Shown here: positions 52,099 to 60,670 of the stretch, one piece after another | Position numbering within the stretch: position 1 is the stretch's first letter | Layout: every line of letters starts with the position of its first letter | Assembly: GCA_030849945.1 (NCBI GenBank) | Contig: JAVDKK010000001.1 | Span: 744,001-808,000 of the forward strand | From: Schauerella fraxinea | Lineage (GTDB): Bacteria; Pseudomonadota; Gammaproteobacteria; Burkholderiales; Burkholderiaceae_B | Direction of reading: 5' to 3' | Length of the DNA: 64,000 nucleotides | Position numbers and translations under genes: made by a program | Notes under the pieces: generated by a model | The model's input: only the letters and a program-made list of their open reading frames with translations | What the model was told of the DNA's origin: nothing | The model's database searches: none

Positions 52099-52794
52099 AT
52101 GGCATTTGATTTTGCGTTTCTTGCGTCGGGTAATTACGGCGCACTCATTCTGGGCGGCGTACTCACCACACTGCGGTTGTTTGCGTCGAGCTGGGTGCTG
52201 GGATTCATCGTGGCGCTGGTGTTGGTCGGCTTGCGCGGCTTGCCTTTACGACCATTTCAGTGGTTGATTTCGCTCTTCATCGAATACCACCGCAACGTGC
52301 CGACGGTGGTGCAGATCATGGTCTGGTATTTCGGTATGCCGCAGATTTTGCCGCGCGACGTGCGCTTGTGGCTCAACCATGGCGATACCGAGTTTTTGTT
52401 TGCGTTGATTGCGTTGTCGTTGAACGTCAGCGCGTTCATGGCGCAGGACATTCTGTCCGGCGTGCGCGCCATACCGGCCACGCAGGTCGAGGCGGCACGG
52501 TCGGTGGGGCTGGGCGCGTTCGCAGCGCTGCGCTACGTGATTCTGCCGCAGGCGATTCGCGTCGCCGTGCCGCCGCTGGTCAATCGTTCGCTGATCCTGT
52601 TCAAGGACACGAGCCTGGCGATGGTGATCGGCGTGGGTGAGCTCACCTATCAAGTGCGCGCGATCGAAAATCTGACCTTTCGTTCGTTTGAAGTGTTTGC
52701 CGTGGCGACCGGCATCTACCTCGCTGCCGCTTTGATGCTGATGGCTGCCGGCGCCCTTTTCGCCAAGCGCTTTCCAGCCGATTTCAGGAGTTGA
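52099..52794 (+). CDS. ABC transporter permease, HisM/GltJ-like (first)
   Basis: A 231-residue inner-membrane permease with about five helices and the EAA loop motif VEAARSVGLGAFAALRYVIL near residues 130-150. The ATG at 52099 has no nearby ribosome site: AAGGAGG is 24 bases upstream and a perfect inverted repeat lies between. It overlaps the second permease by TGATGA. Confidence 0.86.
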   Translation: MAFDFAFLASGNYGALILGGVLTTLRLFASSWVLGFIVALVLVGLRGLPLRPFQWLISLFIEYHRNVPTVVQIMVWYFGMPQILPRDVRLWLNHGDTEFLFALIALSLNVSAFMAQDILSGVRAIPATQVEAARSVGLGAFAALRYVILPQAIRVAVPPLVNRSLILFKDTSLAMVIGVGELTYQVRAIENLTFRSFEVFAVATGIYLAAALMLMAAGALFAKRFPADFRS

Positions 52795-52796
52795 TG

Positions 52797-53489
52797 ATGC
52801 TCGATATTCTGCATCAGTATGGCGTGATGTTCTTGATCGGCTCCTGGCCTAATGGCCCGATCGGCGGCTTCGCAGCGACGTTGATTCTGGCGGGGCTGGG
52901 CCTGTTGCTTTCCTTTCCGATCGCCGTGATCCTGGGGCTGGCGCGCCTGAGCCCGATCAAGCCGTTGCGATGGGCAGCCAGTGCCTGGGTGATCGCTTTT
53001 CGCGGCGTGCCGTTGGTGATGATCATCTTCTGGGCGTACTTCGTTGTGCCGATGTTGACGGGCACTACCGTGCCGGCGTTTCTCACTGCCCTGTGTGCGA
53101 TTGTGGCGTATGAGTCGGCCTTCCTGGCTGAAATCGTGCGTGCGGGTATTCAAGGCCTGCCGGGCGGGCAGACCGAAGCGGCTCGCGCCTCGGGGTTGTC
53201 GTACGCGCAAACCATGCGGCATGTAGTGTTGCCGCAGGCGTTGACCAATATGTTGCCTTCGCTGGTCAATCAGTTCGTGTCCACGATCAAGGCAACCTCG
53301 ATCGTATATGTGATCGGAGTCAATGAGGTGACGTTCGCGGCGCAGCAGGTCAATAGCATCGAACTCACGCATGCGCTGCAAACTTATCTGATTCTCGCGG
53401 GCTTTTATTTCGTGGCCTGCTATGCCTTATCTCAATTGGCGCAGGGACTCGAACGGCGGCTGGCACAGCGGCGTCTCGGCTTGGCATGA
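52797..53489 (+). CDS. ABC transporter permease, HisM/GltK-like (second)
   Basis: A 230-residue permease partner of the preceding gene. It has hydrophobic helices from residue about 15 and the EAA motif TEAARASGLSYAQTMRHVVL. Two adjacent ATGs (52794, 52797) could start it; the second has better spacing from AGGAG (52786). Together with the first permease, the ATPase and the binding protein it completes a type I polar amino acid importer. Confidence 0.86.
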   Translation: MLDILHQYGVMFLIGSWPNGPIGGFAATLILAGLGLLLSFPIAVILGLARLSPIKPLRWAASAWVIAFRGVPLVMIIFWAYFVVPMLTGTTVPAFLTALCAIVAYESAFLAEIVRAGIQGLPGGQTEAARASGLSYAQTMRHVVLPQALTNMLPSLVNQFVSTIKATSIVYVIGVNEVTFAAQQVNSIELTHALQTYLILAGFYFVACYALSQLAQGLERRLAQRRLGLA

Positions 53490-53534
53490 ACTGGTGCGGC
53501 CCAATGCGGGCGCTCGACACAAAGGGAATACGAC

Positions 53535-54335
53535 ATGCTTGAATTTTCGAACGTAGACAAATGGTATGGCGAGTACCGCGCGCTCGATGGCATCAATGCG
53601 CACGTGGCCGCAGGTGAAGTCGTCGTGGTGTGCGGGCCGTCCGGCTCGGGCAAGTCGACCATGATTCGCACCGTCAATCGGCTCGAACCCATACAGGGCG
53701 GCACCATCCGCGTCGAGGGACGAGACGTGCACGATCGGGGCTGCGACATTAATGCGTTGCGGGCGCGCATTGGATTCGTATTTCAGCAGTTCAATCTCTT
53801 TCCGCATTTGTCCGTGCGTGAAAACGTCATGCTCTCACCGGTAAAGGTGGGGGGCATGCGTCACGATGAGGCCGAAGCGTTGGCGCGGGAATTGTTGGAG
53901 AAAGTGGGCCTGGCACACAAGTTCGATGCGATGCCGGCCAATCTCTCGGGCGGCCAGCAGCAGCGTGTGGCCATTGCGCGTGCACTGGCGCAGCGGCCGC
54001 CGATCCTGCTGTTCGATGAGCCTACCAGCGCGCTGGATCCTGAAATGGTGGGTGAGGTGCTGGCTGTGATGAAGCAACTTGCCCGTGACGGCATGACGAT
54101 GCTGGTCGTCACGCACGAGATGGGTTTTGCCCGCGATGTGGCCGACCGCATCTGGTTCATGGATCAGGGCCGTATTCTGGAAGACACGACGCCGCAAGCC
54201 TTCTTCACGGCCCCGTCACATCCCCGGGCGCAGCGTTTTCTGAGCGATGTGTTGCGTACCGATGAGATGCCTGGCGCCATCGTGCCGGGGGCGCAGATGG
54301 CCCCGTCGAATCACGCGGCGAGATGTGCCGCTTGA
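53535..54335 (+). CDS. ABC transporter ATPase, GlnQ-like
   Basis: The 266-residue ATPase has Walker A CGPSGSGKST (about residue 34), Q-loop GFVFQQFNLF, signature LSGGQQQRVAIARAL (about 137) and Walker B LLFDEPTSALDP (about 157), then the H-loop VVTHEMGF. It closes the importer operon, 45 bases after the second permease. It is in the polar amino acid uptake family (PAAT). Confidence 0.92.
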   Translation: MLEFSNVDKWYGEYRALDGINAHVAAGEVVVVCGPSGSGKSTMIRTVNRLEPIQGGTIRVEGRDVHDRGCDINALRARIGFVFQQFNLFPHLSVRENVMLSPVKVGGMRHDEAEALARELLEKVGLAHKFDAMPANLSGGQQQRVAIARALAQRPPILLFDEPTSALDPEMVGEVLAVMKQLARDGMTMLVVTHEMGFARDVADRIWFMDQGRILEDTTPQAFFTAPSHPRAQRFLSDVLRTDEMPGAIVPGAQMAPSNHAARCAA

Positions 54336-54413
54336 TCGCGGCGTAAGTGGCAGCAGCAAGGTCGCCAGCGACCGCCCGCGCAGCGGCGGGCAGGATCGGA
54401 GGTGTGCGCGCCT

Positions 54414-54451
54414 TAGCGTTGCCGCCTGACGTTGCGCCCTAGCGTTGCGCC
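54414..54451. repeat. Three degenerate 13-base tandem repeats at the hemB 3' end
   Basis: The plus strand reads TAGCGTTGCCGCC, TGACGTTGCGCCC and TAGCGTTGCGCC in a row. The last copy contains the end of hemB, whose stop codon is formed at the repeat boundary (54439-54441). No T-run or hairpin was recognised here. Confidence 0.75.
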
Positions 54452-55455
54452 TTCAGCAGCCGAGCCGCATCCATGGCGAAGTACGTGAGGATGCCATCGG
54501 CGCCGGCGCGCTTGAATGCCAGCAGGGCTTCCATCATGACCTTGTCGTGATCGAGCCAGCCGTTGGCCGCGGCGGCCTTGAGCATGGCGTATTCGCCACT
54601 CACTTGATACACGAAGGTCGGCGCGCGGAACGTATCTTTTACGCGGCGCACCACGTCCAGATACGGCATGCCGGGCTTGACCATGACCATGTCGGCGCCT
54701 TCGCGCAGATCGCCGGCCACTTCGCGCAGCGCTTCGTCCAGATTGGACGGATCCATCTGGTACGCCATCTTGTTCGACTTGCCCAGATTGGTGGCCGAAC
54801 CGACTGCATCGCGGAAGGGGCCGTAAAAGGCGCTCGCGTACTTGGCCGAGTAGGCCATGATGCGGGTGTGGATCATATCGGCCCCTTCGAGCGCCTGGCG
54901 TATCGCGCCGATGCGCCCGTCCATCATGTCGCTGGGGGCGACGATATCGACGCCGGCCTGCGCTTGCACGATGGCTTGCTGCACAAGCAGTTCTACCGTG
55001 GGCTCGTTGATCACGTAGCCTTGATCGTCGATGACGCCGTCCTGGCCGTGGCTGGTGTACGGGTCGAGCGCCACGTCGGTCAGCACGCCGAGTTCGGGAA
55101 AGCGTTTTTTGAGCTCGGCCACAACGCGCGGGATCAAGCCGTCGGGGCGGGTCGCGGCAATGCCGTCGGGCGTCTTGATGGCCGGATCGATGACCGGAAA
55201 CAAGGCCATCACGGGGATGCCGAGCGCGACGCACTCTTCGGCCACGGGCAGCAGGGTGTCGAGCGAATAGCGCACCACGCCGGGCAGCGATCCGACGGCT
55301 TGCTGGATACCCTTGCCCTCGGTGACGAAGACGGGATAGATGAAATCGTCCGTACAGACCTGGTTTTCGCGCACCAGGCGGCGCGTGAAGTCGTCACGGC
55401 GCAGCCGGCGGGGGCGCGCGTTGGGGAAATCGGCGGAAATCAGATGCGGATTCAT
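54439..55455 (-). CDS. hemB: Delta-aminolevulinic acid dehydratase (porphobilinogen synthase)
   Basis: HemB joins two 5-aminolevulinate molecules to porphobilinogen in heme synthesis. The 338-residue product has K205 (YSAKYAS) and K260 (MVKPGMPY), the two active-site lysines, and GPFRDAVGSATNLGK. The metal site reads DVALDPYTSHGQDG instead of the cysteine-rich DVCLCEYTDHG, so it is the Mg-type (zinc-independent) class. It overlaps engB by ATGA. The symbol rests on full-length similarity. Confidence 0.94.
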   Translation of the reverse strand: MNPHLISADFPNARPRRLRRDDFTRRLVRENQVCTDDFIYPVFVTEGKGIQQAVGSLPGVVRYSLDTLLPVAEECVALGIPVMALFPVIDPAIKTPDGIAATRPDGLIPRVVAELKKRFPELGVLTDVALDPYTSHGQDGVIDDQGYVINEPTVELLVQQAIVQAQAGVDIVAPSDMMDGRIGAIRQALEGADMIHTRIMAYSAKYASAFYGPFRDAVGSATNLGKSNKMAYQMDPSNLDEALREVAGDLREGADMVMVKPGMPYLDVVRRVKDTFRAPTFVYQVSGEYAMLKAAAANGWLDHDKVMMEALLAFKRAGADGILTYFAMDAARLLKAQR

Positions 55456-56075
55456 GGTACGACCTGTGGAGAGATCCAGTTTTCGATGCCGATGGCGGCC
55501 TCTTCCAGTCCAATGCGATTGGTGGCGGAGAAGGGCACGACGTGCATGGCACCGATATCGGCCAGTTCTTTCTTGACCTTGAAGACGGCGAGCTGTCGCT
55601 GACCGTAAGGCAGCTTGTCGGCCTTGGTGAGGAGCGTGAGCACCGGCCGCTTGGTGGGCGCGATCCAGTCGGCCAGGCGGCGATCGAGGTCGGTCACGCC
55701 GCGGCGGATGTCGACCAGCAGCACGATACCGGCCAGCGACGTGCGGTCACGCAGGTAGCCGCCGAGGATGTCACCCCATTTGTCGCGCTCGCGTTTGGCG
55801 ATCGACGCATAGCCGTAACCGGGCAGGTCGACCAGATAGCCGAGATGCGCTTCGGGATCGAGCGGATCGGGCAGGCCGAACATATTGATCAGGCGCGTAC
55901 GGCCAGGCGTTTTACTGGAAAAGGCCAGGCGGCGCTGATTGGTCAGCACGTTGATGGCGCTGGATTTGCCGCAGTTCGATCGACCAACAAAGCACACTTC
56001 CGGCGCGCCGGGAGGAGGGAGCTGGTCGAGTTGGGCTGCCGAGATGGCAAAGGATGCGCGAAATAGAAGGGACAC
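55452..56075 (-). CDS. engB: Ribosome biogenesis GTPase EngB (YsxC/YihA)
   Basis: EngB is a small essential GTPase needed for 50S assembly. The 207-residue product has G1 GRSNCGKSSAIN near residue 32, the KTPGRTRLIN switch region (G2), G3 DLPGYGYA and G4 TKADKL. The N-terminus FRASFAISAAQLDQLPP is typical of proteobacteria. It is the first leftward gene of the engB-hemB pair. Confidence 0.95.
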   Translation of the reverse strand: MSLLFRASFAISAAQLDQLPPPGAPEVCFVGRSNCGKSSAINVLTNQRRLAFSSKTPGRTRLINMFGLPDPLDPEAHLGYLVDLPGYGYASIAKRERDKWGDILGGYLRDRTSLAGIVLLVDIRRGVTDLDRRLADWIAPTKRPVLTLLTKADKLPYGQRQLAVFKVKKELADIGAMHVVPFSATNRIGLEEAAIGIENWISPQVVP

Positions 56076-56388
56076 TAGGGGGCCAATACAAAGGGAGTGC
56101 AGACCCTATTGTATAATCGAGCGTTTGTTAATGGGTCTTCCCGTATTGTGAAATCGATACGCGGGGCTCAATCAAGGTACCGGTTACAGGTATTTGTTGT
56201 GCGCACGGCGATTTTTCGGCGCCGCTAGAAAGGGTTCCCGGCGCGCGGCACACCGATCGGCACGCGCAACCAGTGCGCGCCAGTTTGGGGTGGGCTGCCA
56301 ACGGGTGGAGACAACAGGCGCGCAAAGCGCCAAACGGCGCGAAGCCTCACGCTTCGCAACGTCATCGATCCGAAGGTCGAGGTTTTTC
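56076..56388. promoter_or_regulatory. Divergent engB/cytochrome c intergenic region
   Basis: 313 bases between engB and the cytochrome gene. A perfect TATAAT is at 56112-56117, pointing rightward, but no good -35 lies 17 bases ahead (CAAAGG). The cytochrome leader would be about 270 bases. For the leftward promoter I found no convincing pair. No coding region is seen. Confidence 0.4.
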
Positions 56389-57087
56389 ATGATGCGTGTG
56401 CTGTCCCGGATGGTGGTGGTGAGCGGTTTGATGCTCTGTGCGTCCTTCTCCCCAACAAGTTTCGCGGCCGACGTGGCCCCGCCTGCCAAACCCGACGCGA
56501 CCAAGGGTGGTCAGCTCTACGATCAAGGCGACGCGGCACGCGGCATCATTGCCTGTGCGTCCTGTCATGGGGCCGGGGGCAATAGCACGATCCCGGCCAA
56601 TCCCAGTCTTGCCGGCATGCCGCACGAATATCTCGCCAAGCAATTGCGCGATTTCAAGCTGCCCGAGGGCGCCAAGGTGCCGCCGCGTAGTGGCCCGGAC
56701 GGCAATCCCACGATCATGACCGCCAATGTCGCGGCGCTCACGCCCGAAGACATGAACAATATCGCGCTGCATCTGGCGCAGCAGCCGATCAAGGAAAAAG
56801 CCACGGCCGGCTACAAGGATCTCGTCGACCAGGGTCGCAAGATCTGGCGCGGCGGTCTGCCCGAGCGTGGCGTGCCTGCCTGTGCGTCCTGTCATGGCGC
56901 CTCTGGCGAAGGCATCCCGGGCCAGTATCCGCGTCTGTCGGGGCAGTTCCCCACCTATATCGAAGAGCAGCTCAATCTGTTCAGCGCGGGTTACCGCAAC
57001 AACAGCGTTCCCATGCACGAGATCGCCAATCGCATGTCCGCAACCGATATCAAGGCGGTTTCCGATTACGCGGCTGGTCTGCGTTAA
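56389..57087 (+). CDS. Di-heme cytochrome c (c4-like), periplasmic
   Basis: The 232-residue product has a signal peptide (about the first 24 residues, to SFA-ADV) and two CASCHG heme-binding motifs about 110 residues apart, each followed by a methionine candidate region. This is the arrangement of cytochrome c4, a two-domain electron carrier to cytochrome oxidases. ATG 56389 is preferred since GAGG lies 6 bases ahead. It sits upstream of resB/ccsA, the machinery that would attach its hemes. Confidence 0.88.
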   Translation: MMRVLSRMVVVSGLMLCASFSPTSFAADVAPPAKPDATKGGQLYDQGDAARGIIACASCHGAGGNSTIPANPSLAGMPHEYLAKQLRDFKLPEGAKVPPRSGPDGNPTIMTANVAALTPEDMNNIALHLAQQPIKEKATAGYKDLVDQGRKIWRGGLPERGVPACASCHGASGEGIPGQYPRLSGQFPTYIEEQLNLFSAGYRNNSVPMHEIANRMSATDIKAVSDYAAGLR

Positions 57088-57132
57088 TTCAAACGACGGC
57101 CGAAACCTTTCGAGGCGCCGGCGGTCAATGCG

Positions 57133-57167
57133 AGGGGGGAGCCCATTGCGCGCCTCCCCCCTTTTTT
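57133..57167 (+). terminator. Terminator-like hairpin abutting the resB start
   Basis: AGGGGGGAG pairs with CTCCCCCCT (9 bases) around a 12-base loop. Six T follow and end two bases before the resB ATG. It can terminate the cytochrome transcript, or, being on the leader of resB, modulate its translation. Confidence 0.75.
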
Positions 57168-57168
57168 C

Positions 57169-59253
57169 ATGACGGTAAAGCCCATCTCCTCGCCAGCCCC
57201 TAAGCGGCATTTCGCTTCCGACTTTTTCGAGCTGCTCGGCTCGATGCGGTTCGCGGTCAGTCTGTTGATGTTCATCTGCGTGGCCAGCATTCTGGGCACG
57301 GTGCTGATGCAGAATCGGCCGTCGAACACCTATATCGATCAATTCGGCCCGTTCTGGTTCGAGGTGTTCGACAAATTCTCGATCTGGCACGTGTACAACA
57401 GCTGGTGGTTCTTGCTGATCATGGGCTTTCTGGTCGTGTCGACATCGATCTGTCTTACACGCAACGGCCCCAAGATGATCCGCGACATGCGCTCGTTTCG
57501 CGAGCATGTGCGAGCGTCGAGCCTGCGGGCGTTCCCGCACCGCGTGGCCATCGAGGCACAGGGATCGGTTGAAGACACCGCGACCCAGATGCAGACGCTG
57601 CTCAAGCGCCAGGGCTATGCGGTACGCGAGAAGCGCGACGGCGACACGCTGCTGCTGTCGGCTAAAAAGGGCAGTGGCAATCGGCTGGGCTACATCTTCG
57701 CGCACGCAGCGATGGTCATCATCTGCGTGGGCGGTTTGCTCGACAGCGAGCTGCCGGTGCGGCTGCAGGTGTGGCTGGGCGGCAAGCAACCGATCGTCGA
57801 AAACATGCTGATCTCGGATGTGCCGGCGAGCGGCCGCCTGGCGATGGGCAATCCGAGCTTCCGGTCCAGCGTGCTGGTGTCCGAAGGCAGTCAGGCCAGC
57901 AGCGCCGTCGTGATGGTGGACGATGGCGCCTTGGTGCAACCGTTGCCGTTCACGTTGCGCCTGAAGAAATTCATCATCGACTATTATTCCACCGGCATGC
58001 CCAGCCGCTTCGCCAGCGAAGTGCAGGTCACCGATCCCGACACCGGCAAGACGTTCGATCAAACCATCGAGGTCAATGAGCCGCTGCGCTTCAAAGGCGT
58101 GACGGTGTACCAGTCGAGCTTCGACGATGGTGGCAGTACGGTGAAGCTTACCGGTTACCCGTTGGTGGGCACCGGCAATGCACCCTTCACGGTAGACAGT
58201 GCCGTGGGCAAGTCAGCAGCGGTGGATGCGGTAACCACCGCGGGTAAGCGCTCGCTTAACGTGGATGTGACCGCGTTGCGGCCGATCAATGTCGAGGACA
58301 TGTCGGGGGGCGTGCCTGCTACGGCGCCGCCAACCTTCGGCGAGCATGTGGCCGCCGTCACAGGCAGCGCAGCAGGCAAGAAAAACGAAAATCTGCGCAA
58401 TGTGGGACCGAGCATCCAGTACCGGCTGATCGACGATGCGGGCCAGGCGCACGAGTTCCAGAACTACATGCTGCCGGTGATGCTCGACGGCACGGCGGTG
58501 TTTCTGGCTGGGGTGCGCAATACGCCGAACGAGAATTTCCGCTATCTGCGCATTCCTGCCGACGACGACAATTCGGTCGCCGAGTTCATGCGCCTGCGCA
58601 GCGCCTTGGCCGATCCCGCCATGCGCCGTGCGGCAGCCGAACGCTTCGCGGCCGTCAACGCGCCGGCCGGTGCGGATCGCGCGCCGCTGGTAACGGCAGC
58701 GGAGCGGGCGCTCAATACGTTTGCCGATGGCGGCTTGCAAGGTATTGCCGCTTTCCTCCAAACCAATACGCCGCCGGACGAATTGCCGCGCGCCGCTGAT
58801 ATCGTTATCCGGCTGCTGGGATCGAGCATCGGTGAGTTGCGCGCACTCGCGCGCGAACGCGCCGGGTTGCCCGCCGTGCCCAATGATGGGCCGGATGCCG
58901 AGCGTGCATCGGCCTGGTCGCGCATGGCGGTCGCTGCCTTGTCGGATCTGACGATGTATCCGTCGCCCGTGTTTTTCGGTCTGACGGATTTCAATCATGT
59001 ACAGGCGAGCGTCTTCCAGGTGAGCCGCACACCCGGCAAGAACACCGTGTATCTGGGGTGCCTGTTGCTGATTTTGGGTGTATTTTCGATGTTTTATATT
59101 CGCGACCGGCGCGTCTGGGTGTTTCTCACCCCTGGCGAACCGGGTCATGGCGCGCAAGTTCAGGCCGCCATGACATCGCAGAAGCGCACCTTGGACTTCA
59201 ATCGCGAGTTCGAGCGTTTCAAGCAGGCGGTGCTTCGCCTGTCGAGGTCATGA
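57169..59253 (+). CDS. resB: Cytochrome c biogenesis protein ResB (system II)
   Basis: ResB/Ccs1 forms, with CcsA, the system II heme lyase that moves heme across the inner membrane and attaches it to apocytochromes. The 694-residue product has membrane helices at about 22-43, 77-97, 175-195 and 632-650 and a large periplasmic region between the last two. No Shine-Dalgarno precedes the ATG and no other start is available in frame, so it begins directly after the terminator T-run. Confidence 0.92.
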   Translation: MTVKPISSPAPKRHFASDFFELLGSMRFAVSLLMFICVASILGTVLMQNRPSNTYIDQFGPFWFEVFDKFSIWHVYNSWWFLLIMGFLVVSTSICLTRNGPKMIRDMRSFREHVRASSLRAFPHRVAIEAQGSVEDTATQMQTLLKRQGYAVREKRDGDTLLLSAKKGSGNRLGYIFAHAAMVIICVGGLLDSELPVRLQVWLGGKQPIVENMLISDVPASGRLAMGNPSFRSSVLVSEGSQASSAVVMVDDGALVQPLPFTLRLKKFIIDYYSTGMPSRFASEVQVTDPDTGKTFDQTIEVNEPLRFKGVTVYQSSFDDGGSTVKLTGYPLVGTGNAPFTVDSAVGKSAAVDAVTTAGKRSLNVDVTALRPINVEDMSGGVPATAPPTFGEHVAAVTGSAAGKKNENLRNVGPSIQYRLIDDAGQAHEFQNYMLPVMLDGTAVFLAGVRNTPNENFRYLRIPADDDNSVAEFMRLRSALADPAMRRAAAERFAAVNAPAGADRAPLVTAAERALNTFADGGLQGIAAFLQTNTPPDELPRAADIVIRLLGSSIGELRALARERAGLPAVPNDGPDAERASAWSRMAVAALSDLTMYPSPVFFGLTDFNHVQASVFQVSRTPGKNTVYLGCLLLILGVFSMFYIRDRRVWVFLTPGEPGHGAQVQAAMTSQKRTLDFNREFERFKQAVLRLSRS

Positions 59254-59260
59254 GGTTGCC

Positions 59261-60601
59261 ATGTCTGTATCCGTAAGTACGTCCGAAATCGATCCGCTCT
59301 GGCAGGAAGGCATGTCCGAAACCGGCGACGCGCGCATCCAGCGTGGGCGCCCGGATTGGACCGATGCCCTGTTCTTCGTGGTGTTGGCGGCCGGCGCCGG
59401 GTTTGCGCTTACGCGCTTTACCGACGCGATGGATTACTACGAAAAGATCATTCTCTGCGGCGCGGTGCCCTTCGTGGCCTGGCTGGGCTGGCTATGGCGC
59501 CCGATGCGCCGGCTGATGATCGCTGTGGCCATTTCCAGCCTGTTTGCGATCTGGCTTTATCAAGGCGATCTGGCGCGCGCCGAGCAGGTGTTCTTCCTTA
59601 AATACCTGTTCTCGTCGCAATCGGCGATCTTGTGGATGTGTGCGCTCTTCATGATTGCCATGGTCTGTTATTGGATCGGCTTCATCAGTCAGACGGCGGC
59701 GTGGCTGGGCACGGCGCTCACCTGGGGCGCGGTATTCGCAGGCGTGACCGGGCTGCTCGTGCGCTGGCGCGAGGGCCATTTGCTCGGGCCGGATCTGGGC
59801 CATATCCCGGTGAGCAATCTATATGAAGTGTTCGTGCTGTTCGCGATCATCACCGCGCTTTTCTATCTGTATTACGAGCGCCGCTACGCGACGCGTGCGC
59901 TGGGCGGCTTCGTGCTGCTGGTTGTGAATTCGGCCGTCGTTTTCTTGCTCTGGTATTCGTTCACGCGCGATGCGGGGCAGATCCAGCCGCTGGTGCCGGC
60001 GCTCAAGAGCTGGTGGATGAAGTTGCACGTGCCGGCCAATTTCATCGGCTACGGCACGTTCTCGCTGGCGGCGATGGTGGGCTTCGCCTATTTGATCAAG
60101 CAGCATGGGCAAACGCGTTCATGGGCCAAGCTCGTGCCGCTGTTCATACTGGGTGTACTGCTCTGTGCCGAGCCGATGGTATTTCGTACCGAAGGCTTGT
60201 CGGCCACCTGGATGGTGTATTTCGGCGTGGGTGTGGTGATCATCGGCAGCATTTTGCTGGCGCGCGCGCGCATCGCGGCCGCGCTGCCCAGCCTGGAAGT
60301 GCTGGACGACATCATGTATCGCGCGATCGCGATCGGCTTCGCGTTTTTTACGGTGGCGACCGTGCTGGGCGCCCTGTGGGCGGCCGATGCGTGGGGCGCC
60401 TACTGGCAGTGGGATCCGAAGGAAACCTGGGCGTTGATCGTGTGGCTGAACTACGCCGCATGGCTCCATATGCGCCTGATCAAGGGCCTGCGCGGCACCA
60501 TGGCGGCCTACTGGTCGCTGGTGGGGCTGCTCATCACCGGCTTCGCGTTTCTGGGCGTCAACATGTTCCTGTCGGGCCTGCACTCGTACGGGCAGTTGTA
60601 G
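59261..60601 (+). CDS. ccsA: Cytochrome c biogenesis protein CcsA/ResC (system II)
   Basis: A 446-residue polytopic membrane protein with about eight helices. The heme-handling WWD motif appears as WGAYWQWDPKETWALIVWLN near residue 380. Conserved histidines flank it (LHVPANF, HMRLIKG, HSYGQL). It follows resB by seven bases, and the two genes form the complete system II pair. Confidence 0.94.
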   Translation: MSVSVSTSEIDPLWQEGMSETGDARIQRGRPDWTDALFFVVLAAGAGFALTRFTDAMDYYEKIILCGAVPFVAWLGWLWRPMRRLMIAVAISSLFAIWLYQGDLARAEQVFFLKYLFSSQSAILWMCALFMIAMVCYWIGFISQTAAWLGTALTWGAVFAGVTGLLVRWREGHLLGPDLGHIPVSNLYEVFVLFAIITALFYLYYERRYATRALGGFVLLVVNSAVVFLLWYSFTRDAGQIQPLVPALKSWWMKLHVPANFIGYGTFSLAAMVGFAYLIKQHGQTRSWAKLVPLFILGVLLCAEPMVFRTEGLSATWMVYFGVGVVIIGSILLARARIAAALPSLEVLDDIMYRAIAIGFAFFTVATVLGALWAADAWGAYWQWDPKETWALIVWLNYAAWLHMRLIKGLRGTMAAYWSLVGLLITGFAFLGVNMFLSGLHSYGQL

Positions 60602-60670
60602 CGGGGGCGTGAGTAACGTAAGGCAGGCTGGGCGCCGCACGTTGCTGTCCATAAGGCCGAAGTATTTCTT

